Assembly (NCBI GenBank): GCA_000469685.2
Contig: LS997563.1
Span: forward strand, 33,071,968 to 33,135,967
Length of the DNA: 64,000 nucleotides
Reading direction: 5' to 3'
Source: Haemonchus contortus
Lineage: Eukaryota; Nematoda; Chromadorea; Rhabditida; Trichostrongylidae
Part shown: piece by piece, positions 1 to 9,800 of the stretch
Numbering within the stretch: the stretch's first letter is position 1
Layout: every line of letters begins with the position of its first letter
Made by a program: the position numbers and the translations under genes
Notes under the pieces: model-generated
Seen by the model: the letters and a program-made list of their open reading frames with translations, nothing else
Database searches by the model: none
Told to the model about the DNA's origin: nothing

Positions 1-660
1 ACGCGGAATCGTTTGAGAATGGTTTCATTACGGTAGGTCCTCTAAATAACCTCGAAATGAAAATTTTGCAGTGTGCACATACTTTTGGAACGGCAACTGG
101 GCCGCTCTTTTTTATGCATTGCTAGATTCATTCGAGACCCTGGCAGCTATCGCTCACAACTTATTCCTGGCCGTCCACGTATTTTGACTGCTCAGGACAA
201 CAGAAGAATAGCCCGTCTTGCGGCGGATACTTCCTTGTATGTGATTCAGATTCGAGCTCAGATGGGTTTATCTGTCTCGCGTACGACCGTTTGGCGCTCT
301 ATCCGCTCTGATTAGTACATCACACGAGGGATGATAAAGAAGGCTACTCGACTCAGTATTCGCCACAAGCTGACAAGGCTGGAGTTTGCTTGTAGGAACA
401 TCGCATCGCATGGAACAAGGCACGGTTGTCCAAGAACTTTCAGGATTTTCCTATTTTCAGAACAATCAAAGTGTTGTACCCATTTTGTTCTTAGATTATC
501 TTCTCTGATGGAAAGAAGTTCAATCTCGACGGGCCGTATTCGTCAGTGCCGGAGGGACCTTCACTCGTATTTCCGAGAAAGAATTTCGGAGGAGGCTTTT
601 TGATGGTCTGGGCGAGCAAGCTCCAGCGCTGTCAGCTTGTGACGAGTACTGAGTAGAGTA
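1..660 (+). pseudogene. Decayed Tc1-like transposase (left member of an inverted pair)
   Basis: Two reading blocks recall Tc1-family transposases. At 73-315 there is a GRPR box followed by a helix-turn-helix-like segment ending in SVSRTTVWRSIR, the usual form of the Tc1 DNA-binding region. At 331-660 broken frames give RLEFA, then FSDGKKFNLDGP and GGGFLMVWAS, which match the part of Tc1 transposases around the first catalytic aspartate; the expected D of SDE is replaced here by DGK. Frameshifts and stops separate the pieces, so it cannot be functional. The 5' end may be cut by the window edge. The same N-terminal segment recurs inverted at about 620-1020. The Tc1 assignment comes from motif order recognised by eye. 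Confidence 0.7.
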
Positions 661-1020
661 GCCTCCTTCATCATGTCTAGTGTGGTATACTAATCAGAGC
701 GGATAGAGCGCCAAACGGTCGTACGCGAGACTGATAAACCCATCTGAGCTCGGATCTGACTCACAGACAAGGAAGTAACCGCCACAAGACGGACTATTCT
801 CCTGTTGTCCTGAGCAGTCAAAATACGTGGACGGCCAGAAATAGGTTGTGAGCGATAGCTGCCAGGGTCTTGAATGAATCTTGCAATGCATGAGAAAGAG
901 CGGCCCACTTGCCGTTTCGAAAGGATGAGCACACACAACATTTTTCATACCAAATGTAACTAAAGAACCTACCGTAATGGAACCATTCTCAAACGATTCC
1001 TCGTAGTCGATAACCTTCAC
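620..1020 (-). pseudogene. Second Tc1-like transposase N-terminal copy, inverted
   Basis: Reading the minus strand from about 1020 to 620 gives a close copy of positions 1 to about 400. It has the same GRPR box, the same VSRTTVWRSIR helix and the same downstream segment through the start of the RLEFA region. The copy has an open frame of about 83 residues (941-690) and stops at the same TAG as the left copy. No catalytic domain follows; the two copies meet tail to tail near 610. Substitutions between the arms are moderate, suggesting an old event. It sits about 0.5 kb downstream of the sulfatase first exon and so probably lies in that gene's first intron. Confidence 0.7.
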
Positions 1021-1400
1021 AGAAATTCAGGGGACCCTATTGATTTCTGATCTCGGTTATATTTTTGTTTTCGCTAAGTGTGCACATACTTGTGAAACAA
1101 ACAAACAAACAAAATTTCTTCAATAAAAAGCTGTGTCAGCAGCTACGATGTTTTCTCAGAGAAAGTGCTCGTAGGGTATCGCACACAAGGACGAATGGTG
1201 AGGGTTACAGGTTACAGGGAGCAATCGTATCCTCAAAAAAGCAAAATGTTGGGTGTGCACATAGTTTTGAAACGAACTCTATATGCTGTAATCTATGTTT
1301 GAATTCTTTTCGTCACTTTATCTTCAGCAGCCCTTGTCTAGAGGCTATGGAAGGAGCTGAAGTGGCCAGAAACTCGACTTTGTAGGTGAGCATGAACATC
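1021..1400. other. Unassigned spacer with recurring GTGTGCACAT motif
   Basis: No gene seen. The string GTGTGCACAT followed by a T-rich stretch and GAAAC occurs near 1080 and 1253. It also occurs near 71 and, inverted and diverged, near 930 inside the Tc1-like arms, so this spacer probably holds further debris of the same element. Confidence 0.35.
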
Positions 1401-1408
1401 CCAGGGAA

Positions 1409-1465
1409 GTTATCTCCAGATACGTCTTGACTGAGTTATCTCCAGATACGTCTCGTCTTGTCTAG
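1409..1465 (+). repeat. Short tandem repeat, two units of about 26 bp
   Basis: The phrase AGTTATCTCCAGATACGTCT occurs twice in direct succession, separated by a few bases. Confidence 0.75.
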
Positions 1466-1516
1466 TACTGATCGATTTTATACAATCGATTTTTTGAAAA
1501 TTATTCTGAAACGTAC

Positions 1517-1622
1517 CCATGTCATCTACCATGAGTATGACTATATTTGGATGTGAAGGTGATGGCGGTTGAACGCACGTCTGTGCAGAGGTCCACAAAG
1601 TCCACAGTAAAACTGGTAACAT
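1517..1622 (-). CDS. Sulfatase (arylsulfatase-like), first coding exon, partial gene
   Basis: From ATG at 1622 the exon encodes a short hydrophobic leader (MLPVLLWTLWTSAQT) that looks like a signal peptide, then PSHPNIVILMVDDMG. The PNIV-L-x-DD-x-G block is the conserved start of the sulfatase alkaline-phosphatase-like fold, where the two aspartates bind the catalytic calcium. The exon ends inside the Gly codon at a GGTACGT donor (GT at 1516-1515), a common position in animal sulfatase genes. Just upstream of the ATG is CTTCCAG, a usable 3' splice site, so the start may follow an SL trans-splice site or a non-coding exon. The catalytic C/S-x-P-x-R motif is not in the window; remaining exons must lie left of position 1. 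Substrate cannot be inferred. An alternative upstream frame (ATG at 1810) starts hydrophobic but has no clear splice into this exon. Confidence 0.65.
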
Positions 1623-2800
1623 TCTGGAAGTGACTTCATTGGTTTAAGGTGTTCTTGAGCGAGGTAAACAGAAAGCGAGGAAACGAAGACGTCGAAATAG
1701 CTGTGCTGAGCATCAAATAGTAAATTTCGAATCACACTTGTTAGAGAGATTAGACTGAAGAAGATCAGTGAGACCACGAGGAGCATCAATTCCGCAGCGA
1801 TTCTTTTCATCGCCTCTGAGTAATACTTGAACCAGTGAAACCAAATGACTCCTAAGAATGATACTGAACCGTTGTTCTAATGGAGCTCCACCGGAAAACT
1901 GGTCGATCGTATCCAACTGGAAGACTCGGGAGAGACAAATTCATGGGAAAGTGACCCAGCTGAGAGATGCCGTTGCTCAAGACTGAGTCCTGCCACCTAG
2001 GTGTTCTCGACGAATTAGCAGACTTGACGTTCTGGAACAAGCAGTCTACATGACGACTGTATGTAGTTAAGGCGGAGCCTTCGACGGTTGCGCCACGCCC
2101 CCTCTGCAATCTTACAGTAGTCCTAATCAATCGCTGAGCTTTGAAGCATTAAATAAGGCGGTGTTCATCTTACCAAATTAGCAGGCCACTACTATCACAA
2201 ACAGCAAAGCTCCACGTGGAAAGGCGTCATTACATTAGGAAATGGTTGAGTGCAAGCATCCGGTTCGGGTAGGAGAGCCACATCATCTCAGATCTTGAGG
2301 AAAAAGGCAATGGGTGAAATTAGCGAAAGAATGATTTATGTGAGAATGGTCGTGATTCTATTATCTGCGGTTCAAACGATATCATCCGAAGGTGAACGAG
2401 CTCACTTTAAAGCTGTAGATAGGGGGCCCTTGAAGATTCTTTCTCTCAGACCCCATATTTGGACGCCATGTCGTGCATGCAGTTGTGAATTCATTTGAAT
2501 CAACGTCAAACTTCGCGGAATGAGATGTCGAGGCGGATGCTTTATTAACCCACCAAACAAAATAAATGAAGCGCTGTATTGATTCGGTATCCGGAGTCAA
2601 GAATCTGTCTTCCTATCAGAACTCTACTGTTGAAGCGCCAGAGTTTGATCCCCCCTCCTCCTCCTCTCCCCAGTGTCCCCTCTCCTTTTGCCGGAACTGT
2701 ATTCAAGAGGTGTCCTCTCACGATCTTGGTATAAGATGAGACTAAGAACTCTGGCCCAATATTCAACCTAAGTATCCAGGATAATGTAGTAATGTACAGC
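1623..2800. other. Upstream region of the sulfatase exon, no other gene seen
   Basis: This should contain 5' sequence of the minus-strand sulfatase gene. Short ORFs on both strands overlap without recognisable domains. A C/T-rich tract lies at about 2650-2690. No promoter element can be assigned. Confidence 0.4.
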
Positions 2801-2807
2801 CAGCGAT

Positions 2808-3032
2808 ATGAGAGCAGCGCCTATTATGCTAGTAGTTCGGGCATGTAGTGTTAAGGCCATCGGACCATACCATAAGAACGGCGCTGGGGTTCGAGCTGAA
2901 GGAAAGCGGTCACGTGGAGCCACAAAGAAGAGGTGGCGTAACGAGATCAAGAAAGACCTTCTTGAGGCGGGAAAAAAGGGGAGAAGTCTAATGAGGACAG
3001 CTGGCCCTGCGACTTCAAGAAATTCGGGCTGA
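2808..3032 (+). pseudogene. Non-LTR retrotransposon C-terminal fragment
   Basis: The 74-residue frame contains GKRSRGATKKRWRNEIKKDL and ends MRTAGPATSRN. Nematode non-LTR elements of the RTE/endonuclease-RT type commonly end with a basic GKRPRG-P-KRW segment and a closing RTADPATA-like string, so this is read as the last part of such an ORF. The reverse transcriptase itself is absent; only this tail is seen, as expected of a heavily truncated or decayed insertion. It is not a host gene. The assignment rests on remembered family motifs. Confidence 0.55.
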
Positions 3033-5790
3033 GGTCACACCTACAGTATTTTTCAGTTAGCATTGACTACAGTATCTCTCGAGACCCTCTGATAGTGAAG
3101 CTTGACAGATTTGTTGAGAACTCTGCTGCCAGTTAAAATCGGCTTGCAGGAATTCAAGTCAATATACGATTACTGATGCGCTCGCTTTTCGCGTCGATGG
3201 CGACTGAAAGCACTAATCAGTAGCTCAGTAGCGCGCTTCCCAAAAAAGGAAAAAAGTTCTTGGTCACATTGGAAGCCTTTCCCTACCAGTTCACGGACTC
3301 TCACCAGTTGCCTAAGTCTACTGATGTTGTTGCAGGAGGTCAATCATAACTCTGCAAAAGTTATTCCCACCCCATGATCTCATAAAAGCAAAAGCAATGA
3401 AACTTCCCAACGGTCAAACTTTTTTCAGCACGAAGCAAAATGAGCGAGTGACGGAGGTCTGTGAGGGTGGGAAGGTGAGCGTGGGCAGCAAAATTAGTAA
3501 TGCAATCACTCATCTTTGCTCAGAAGCTAACGAGAAATTTCAGTGAATGCGGAGACTATTAAGACTCTCAATGTCTGAGTGCCTAGTAGATTAAAGTTAA
3601 TGCGAATGCTTGATATAACAATGAATTCTATCTGAACAGGCTTTGGTGGGAACTCTTTTTTGTTTTGATTTAACTTTTTACTTCTTACTTCGATTCTTTA
3701 AATTCACGTGTTATCCTCTGAATTAAAAGGATAATTCGCTTCATCACTTCATTGCTTAAATGCATTACTGTGTAATGCAATTTCTATCCGGCGGGACCGA
3801 CCTGAGGGACCATTCACTGAATTGGCTCGTAATCTCTTAGACAAACTCGAATCGTCTGATCGATCTCAGGAGGACACTGAGCTCAGTTGACTGAGTCCAG
3901 GTGGGATAGTCAGGGCTAGATCCGCGAATTGGTTTCTGAATTATGCGCATGATGTCACTCGTTTCTCTCTAATATTGACCCTCAAAAATATATTAAATCA
4001 GTCAGTGGAACAGAGACGTCATGATTCCGCCCAACTCACATCCCCTTGGGATGACATTCCATTCCTTGGAACTGACACTTTGATCTCTTCGTAGTAATTC
4101 GATGACCTTTCATCCTAACCGACCACTTAAATGGACTCTGATGTCTACCTATAACTACCTATGTGAGTGACCTTTTTGTCAATTTTACCGAGTAACAATA
4201 TCCGTATGACGTAAACGCAATTACTTTTATGATCTATAGGAATAGCATACAATATTCTAAAAATTACTCTAATAATAATAGAATGGTCTACATCAGAGTT
4301 CAAAAGTTAGAAGCAGTCCCAATTCATTCCAGGCTATCATGACATGAAGAAAGGGCTTACGTGGGTATTCTACGCCATCAGCAGCTTTAAATCGTAGTGC
4401 TCATGGCATCATAAAATTGTTGGATGGCTTGGGCTATGCATTTGGCAGTTCGGGGGATTCGACTGAATTGTGCTTCTAAGCGTGGTTTACATGGTCCGAG
4501 CAGTCAAATTGATCAGGATCCTTCATTACACCTGTCATACCTTTTGCTCGATTGAATGATACCAAATAATCATTGTCAGTCAAAAGAATGCTTTGAAAAT
4601 GTTACATTCCATTGCTTTACCTCGATCGCTTTTCAAAGAATCCCGAACCCTATCATTTACCAAGGTGAAAGGGGATTGGCGAAGTTCATACAAATATCGA
4701 GTCGTTCTCAGGAAAGTCGTTTTCAGAAAACTTATGCTTGATGTCGGATGAGCATGAAATTAAATCCTCAGGTAATGCGCGAAAAAAAACCCAGCTTCAT
4801 TACTTGTTACTACTCTCAGTATGCACTAGAAAAGATGACGTGAACCACCGATACCACGCTATATGTAGATTATTCCCAGGATTCTGATGAGAATGAATGC
4901 TCACTCCCTCAGCGAGCCATTTCTGCCCACTGATTCGCATTGATACATTCAGTATTCGCTGTAATGAGATGAATAATTATCCAAATGCTTCTACTAGGAT
5001 CAAAGATGGAGAATAATGCTGTGAGTACAGTATAATGTATGCCATATTTCCATACGCATGTTTTAAAGATCGAAGGAAGTTTCTGAACTGGGATGCAAAG
5101 GTTGGATCATAGATTTCAGAAAATTCACGCTTTTAAGCCAAACCAAGGCCCAGGACCTTTTATAGAATTTTCCGACAAAAATGGTCGTTGGTAATGGAGA
5201 ACATGCCGTCGGTATCGCGTTTCCGTGTGTAACGTGGGTGACGAAATGAACCTCGATGTCATCACTAGACAAAGACATCCTTAATTTCTGAACCCTTCGA
5301 AATATGAGAAGGACGCACCACGAAAAATGCTCATTTGCGCATGATCCCACCGATGGGTAGCAGTAGCCTTAGCTAGCAATTCGACTGTAAATATTGTTAT
5401 AGCCAGTTTTCAGGTAGTCCTTGAATCAGAAGAGATTGAAGAGAAACCGATATTCCTAAGTGCTCGCCGGTTTTCGAGCGCTTACCTCTTCTAAAAGTGT
5501 GAGGGTTCAGTTGTAAAAGACGAGACCTATGGATTGGAAGGAAGGTAATCTGATTGAAATTCCCGGCAGCTTTTTCTCCAACTAGCAGCTCACTATAAGA
5601 AAGAGTTTTTCCGTCCTCCTTATAAGAGTCGCAAGTGTAGTTAATTGGTTTGTCAGCATGTCTTCATGCTTTAAGCTTTTATGGAAACACGTAGACTTGA
5701 GCTTTTTCTTAAGCCTAGGGCTGTAATATGGTCTGCTTGCACAAAGTTATGAAGAGGAAGATGAGCAGTTCTTTCACCCTATCCAGGTGA
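3033..5790. other. Gene-free stretch
   Basis: About 2.7 kb of AT-rich DNA with only short unrelated ORFs (the longest near 5063-5350, minus). I see no splice-bounded exon series, transposon motif or RNA gene. Confidence 0.5.
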
Positions 5791-5794
5791 TTGC

Positions 5795-5976
5795 CAGGAC
5801 GGAAGTTAAGTAAGTGGAGCACTATCACGCACTCCTGGTCACGAGTTGATATCCCGGTTAATCCACCAGAGTCAAGAGGGTCCCCGACCTCATCCACATC
5901 CGTTGTCGGTTAAATGGCACCATACCAGTCTGTGAGGGGGGGGGGGAGGGGCGATGTATGAAATCACTGACTTGTA
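5795..5976 (+). mobile_element. tRNA-headed SINE copy 1, 5' part (split by a transposon)
   Basis: The head has tRNA-like promoter remnants: an A-box-like TAAGTGGAGCACTATCACGCA and a B-box-like segment around GAGTTGATATCC. It is followed by the body shared with the other copies in this window (ending ACCAGTCTGTGAG, a G tract, then CACTGACTTGTA). The body is interrupted after CTTGTA by the element at 5977-7248 and resumes at 7249 with TACATCGGCTGG. Confidence 0.65.
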
Positions 5977-7248
5977 CAGGGTGTCCCAAAATTATTGGCG
6001 CCAAAATTCAGAAATATCTAAGGTAGAAATAATATATCGAATTCACGTGACCTGTTATTAATTAATTGCATAAGAAGGTTTCCTTGCAATATGCATGGCC
6101 ACTGATGTGAAACTCCTAATATCTTTTAAATGGAGGAGGCTCATTCGATGCCACCTGCAATTACTGACACGCGAGAGTTGGAAGGGCATTACAAAATTCC
6201 TTGGGATTTTTGTAATAACCGTATAGGAGGCCATTAAGCGATACAGAAAAAAAACTTGAATCAGAGACAAACCAGGAAATGTAGAAAGGTAGAATGTTTC
6301 TGAAGATATTGCTATTGAAATGGTCCGTCTGCCAATCGGTCGGGATCCTGGGTGACCAATCAAAAGGAAGTCAAAGGGCACGGCTTACAGGAGTAATCGC
6401 GATGGGAGGCTGTCATGCAGGAGCTTCACTGCCGTTTCTATCGTATGCAGAAATTCCGCTTCAATTCCGATCCCAACAGGTGCCAACCGGACCAAAAATG
6501 CAGAAAGTCGAAAGTGATGACACGCAACCCTTCGTCGTTTTCTCTGATCAAAAAAATTTTTTTACGATAATGCCATTCCTCAACAACCAAATGTTAGCGT
6601 TCTGGAAAGAGACACCTAACGTGTAATATCTCGCAAAAAGGCTGCTATCAGAATAGTGAAATGATGTTTTCCGAGGAAATTACTGGCAAGGGTGAGCTGC
6701 TCATGGTTTCTTCGGTGCAGGCATGAAAATTGACCAAGAGCAGTACTCAAACGGCGTACTGATGGAAGTAAATGAAACCCTGATCCGACTACGTTTTATG
6801 AAACATCTCGTAGTCCTTCCAGCAGGACGCTTCTCCAGTCCACAGAGCCAAGCTTGCCTGCGAGTGGTGCCGACGACAGCTGTTCGACTTCATTGGTGAA
6901 GAGTGATGGCCATCCTGTTACCCAGAACTTGACTCACTTGACCCCACGACTGGTCCCTGGTTAGAAGAGAACCTGTCGAGTTTGCAGTCCCTGTTTGGAG
7001 TCTCAGAATGCAAAGGCTGAAGAATGGCTGGGAAGAAATGGAGAAGGATACCTGCGTGCCACATGCGATCAAGTCGAGAGCAAACTTTGACTTCTATCCA
7101 CGCTCATGGGAGATATTTTTAAAGGCGGCTGCGGCATATTGTAGCACATAGTATTGGCTAACGTACATAGAGATTCGATCGTCTTTCGCAGCTGAGAAGT
7201 TTGAATTATATTGCTATAAATCGGCGCAAATAATTTTGGGACACCCTG
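5977..7248 (+). mobile_element. Tc1/mariner-superfamily transposon with TA target duplication
   Basis: Both ends carry the inverted repeat CAGGGTGTCCCAAAATTAT, reading inward, and both are flanked by TA (5975-5976 and 7249-7250), the standard target duplication of the superfamily. Internally the plus strand carries a degenerate transposase in broken frames: VVFSDQKNFF at about 6530 (the first catalytic D box), then GAGMKIDQEQY, a segment from the D-box to the SPDLNPLD-like region near 6920, and W-EEM-K-T near the end. Stops and frameshifts make it inactive. Length (1272 bp) is typical of a full-length element, so decay rather than deletion removed function. Confidence 0.85.
6290..7080 (+). 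pseudogene. Degenerate transposase of the 5977-7248 element
   Basis: The longest open part, 6294-6626, ends with the FSDQKNFF box. Downstream fragments in changing frames recall the catalytic core: GMKIDQEQYSNGVLMEV (about 6723-6775), a CLRVVPT segment, then a conserved aspartate-proline stretch and KNGWEEMEK. The family is the Tc1/mariner type in which the first box reads VVFSDEK and the third reads PPYSPDLNPLDY. At least three stops and several frame changes lie between the blocks. No other function is suggested. Confidence 0.65.
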
Positions 7249-7320
7249 TACATCGGCTGGGCAATGCAAGACATAATATGGGCCAGATACGCGGTTACGA
7301 ATTCGAATTGAACTCGACAA
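7249..7320 (+). mobile_element. tRNA-headed SINE copy 1, 3' part
   Basis: TACATCGGCTGGGCAATGCAA and the following TATGGGCCAGATACG match the body of the other SINE copies (for example TACATCGGCTGGCCAGCG in the copy at 28888). This continues the SINE broken by the transposon at 5977-7248. Confidence 0.7.
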
Positions 7321-8126
7321 TAGCGATAGCAAAAGGTTTCGTTTCAGTGGAAACATCTTGTTTCTGGTTCTAGGAAAATAATAGTAAAGAGCATCTCTGA
7401 GATTTGAAGAAATTTAACAGGTTCCACTCGTTAAGATGCATGTGAAAGTAAGGGGTTATTGAATTGATGGAGTTAGAGGACTTATTTCAGGGAGTTTGTA
7501 GCCGGCTGCGGACGAGGTTATGTGGCGCGACCCCATTTCGTTGATAGGAAAGCAAATCACATACCAAAAATCAGCGGCACTATCACAGATGGGTTCAGAA
7601 AATTGATGTCTGTTTCTGCTGTGCTGGGTGTGTGGAGAGGCCTCATTTCCATAAACCCAAGGGAGCCCCCAATAGGGTAAAGTTGGGTAGGACTGCTCTG
7701 AGGAAGACGCTAGAATTTCATAGCCAAAGCAGACTGCTCAGGATGAGGTCCAAAACGGCTGTCTCTACTTTCAATGCAGGTTTGCTGCATTAGAAATGTA
7801 TATCTGAGATATGATGATGCAAGCTGAAAAGATCCAGTACAATGTCATAAGATTGACCGAGAAAAGATACAGAGAATAATGAGATATGCACGCTTCACAC
7901 CGTTTTCGGGGACCAGATAAAAACTGTCGAAATACGCGACGACAGAGGTGTCGGTTGTTTAGATGTCCTCGTCCGAGCACTAGCTATGAACATCAATTCG
8001 TACGGTGGATGGAGTGGTATACTGTTCCGTAATGAAGCATATAACATCACCTTTAAAAATTGAAAGTGTTCTGACTGAGCTCGCTCTTGTCCCAAAGTCC
8101 TACACCCGAAACATGGCCACTAATTT
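7321..8126. other. Gene-free stretch
   Basis: No supported gene; overlapping short ORFs only. Confidence 0.45.
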
Positions 8127-8204
8127 CTCCCTTCTCCCCAACCCCTCCCCCCCCCCACCCTCCCCCCTCTTCCCACCCCCCCTCCCCCCCCCCCCCCTCC
8201 CCCA
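8127..8204 (+). repeat. C-rich low-complexity tract (G-rich on the minus strand)
   Basis: About 78 bp of C runs broken by T and A, including runs of seven or more C. The complementary strand has many runs of at least three G, so G-quadruplex formation is possible. It is the source of the proline-rich and glycine-rich frames seen here, which should not be read as protein. Confidence 0.9.
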
Positions 8205-8217
8205 GGCTACCAGTGTC

Positions 8218-9800
8218 AGGTGCATGAACTGCAGGCAATATACAGCTAACATCCGAACGAACCTGCGAAGCTGCAGAGAAGCCATAAAGGAAGGTCTGAC
8301 AAAGAAAAGAGCAGCAGTTCTAGCCAAAGCAGGGAAGAGCATTTGCGAATCCCGCCGAAGCTCCGTCAATATGGATCTCTTCATGGTCCTGACGGAAGAG
8401 TTACTGCATTTTGAAAGGCATAGAGATCATCTACGATTTCCACTCGGATCTATTCGAAAGCCACGACTCTGCCCAACTGTCATCCTAGCGAGACGGAATG
8501 TCTCCACTTCTCCCCTTCAAAATTCGACACACCATCACGTCGATGAAACAACGTATGGCGCTCAACCCGGATAGGATAAGCTAGGAAAACTAGACTGACT
8601 ATGTGTTGTTTAAGAAGGTGGATCTCGACAATATTGCCCGATCTGCCTGCCGTCTGTAATATGTGACCTTTTTACACGAGTCATCCTCAGCAGGGTTGCA
8701 GAGTATTAGAACAGACACCTCCATGCGAGGAAGCAGGGTTTCGGAGAGGGTTCAGTACAATTGGTTACATCCACACCGTTACAAGACTCACTGAATTATC
8801 GCGGTAGTACAAAATGCCGTTTGTCTTACGACCATCGATTTGAAGAAAGCCTTTGACGCGATTGGGACAGAAGCGGTAATCAAAGCCTTGGGCAACCCGG
8901 GTGTTCCTTCTCGATACGTGAGGATGCTTCATGATCTCTAATACAGCCTCGCGATCAGGATCTTTCCGTTCTGTGAAGTAGTCATCATCAACGTGAAGAG
9001 AGGAGTACGACAGGGCGATACCATCTAGCCTGAAAGTTTCAGTGGCGCTCGCGAAAAGATCATGTGTCATACAGAATGTGAGTACATGAGAGTTAAGGTC
9101 AACAACCGCTATTCACATCACGTCGAGAGGGCGAAACGAATGTTGGTCGAGTTCAGTAGCAATTGTGGGAAGACCACTTGAAACTGAACATAATGAAGTT
9201 AACGTTCATGAGAAACGGATTGATGTCTGATGCTTCCTTCACCTAAGCGTGGAGAATATCTCTGAATGCTCTAGCTAGCTGTATCTGGGTCGAGAAGTGA
9301 ACACGGTGTACGACCTAGCCTTGAGGGGGGGGGGGGTGTAGTTGAGTAGACAACGATCATCCGGCTCCGCTCTCAGCTTTTCAACACTGCTGCCCGTCCT
9401 GCTTTGACGTCTTGGGGTCTCGCACACTCGCACGTCTCGCACACATGGGGTCCGGAAAAGCTGGATGGAACAGCTGTCAGCATCATTCAACGCCGTGCGG
9501 AAAGGTAGAGGATGCTTACGCTAAGGTATCAAAGATGAGGTGGGCTGGGCAAACTCGCGACACCATGATGACCGTAGGCCATAGTGGTGGCTGACTGGAT
9601 TCCTCAAGCAAACGAACATCTGCCAGCGCCGTTGTCATCTTCTTCACGAAAGCATTGAACGAAAGGAGTGCTATCTCTCGTATCCCTCAAACGGAGAGGA
9701 TCTATTGCACCGCCTCGCAGCAGGGACGAATGGGTATGTTACTTGCGCCCGCTCGAGGAATCAATCATCAGTAGAGCGGCAGGTGATGCAAGCAATCAGC
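8218..9800 (+). pseudogene. RTE-like non-LTR retrotransposon, degenerate, lacking the FADD box
   Basis: Successive plus-strand blocks follow the order of a nematode endonuclease/reverse-transcriptase polyprotein. They are: a linker with KEGLTKKRAAVLAKAGKSI (8300s); CEEAGFRRGFSTIGYIHTV (8726-8783); TTIDLKKAFDAIGTEAVIKA (about 8826-8885); VKRGVRQGDTI (8993-9025), the RT box before the active site; VKVNNRYSHH followed directly by AKRMLVEF (9090-9155); and near the C-terminus KMRWAGQTRD (9532-9561). The catalytic FADD segment, expected between the RYSHH and AKRML pieces, is missing, apparently as a small deletion. Several stops lie within the RT. A G13 run lies at about 9325. The element is inactive. 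The family call is by motif recognition. Confidence 0.75.

Noticed and set aside
8005..8574. 189-codon plus frame with a proline-rich segment
   Set aside because: The proline part is the C-rich low-complexity tract and the rest is degenerate RTE-like sequence; not a host gene.
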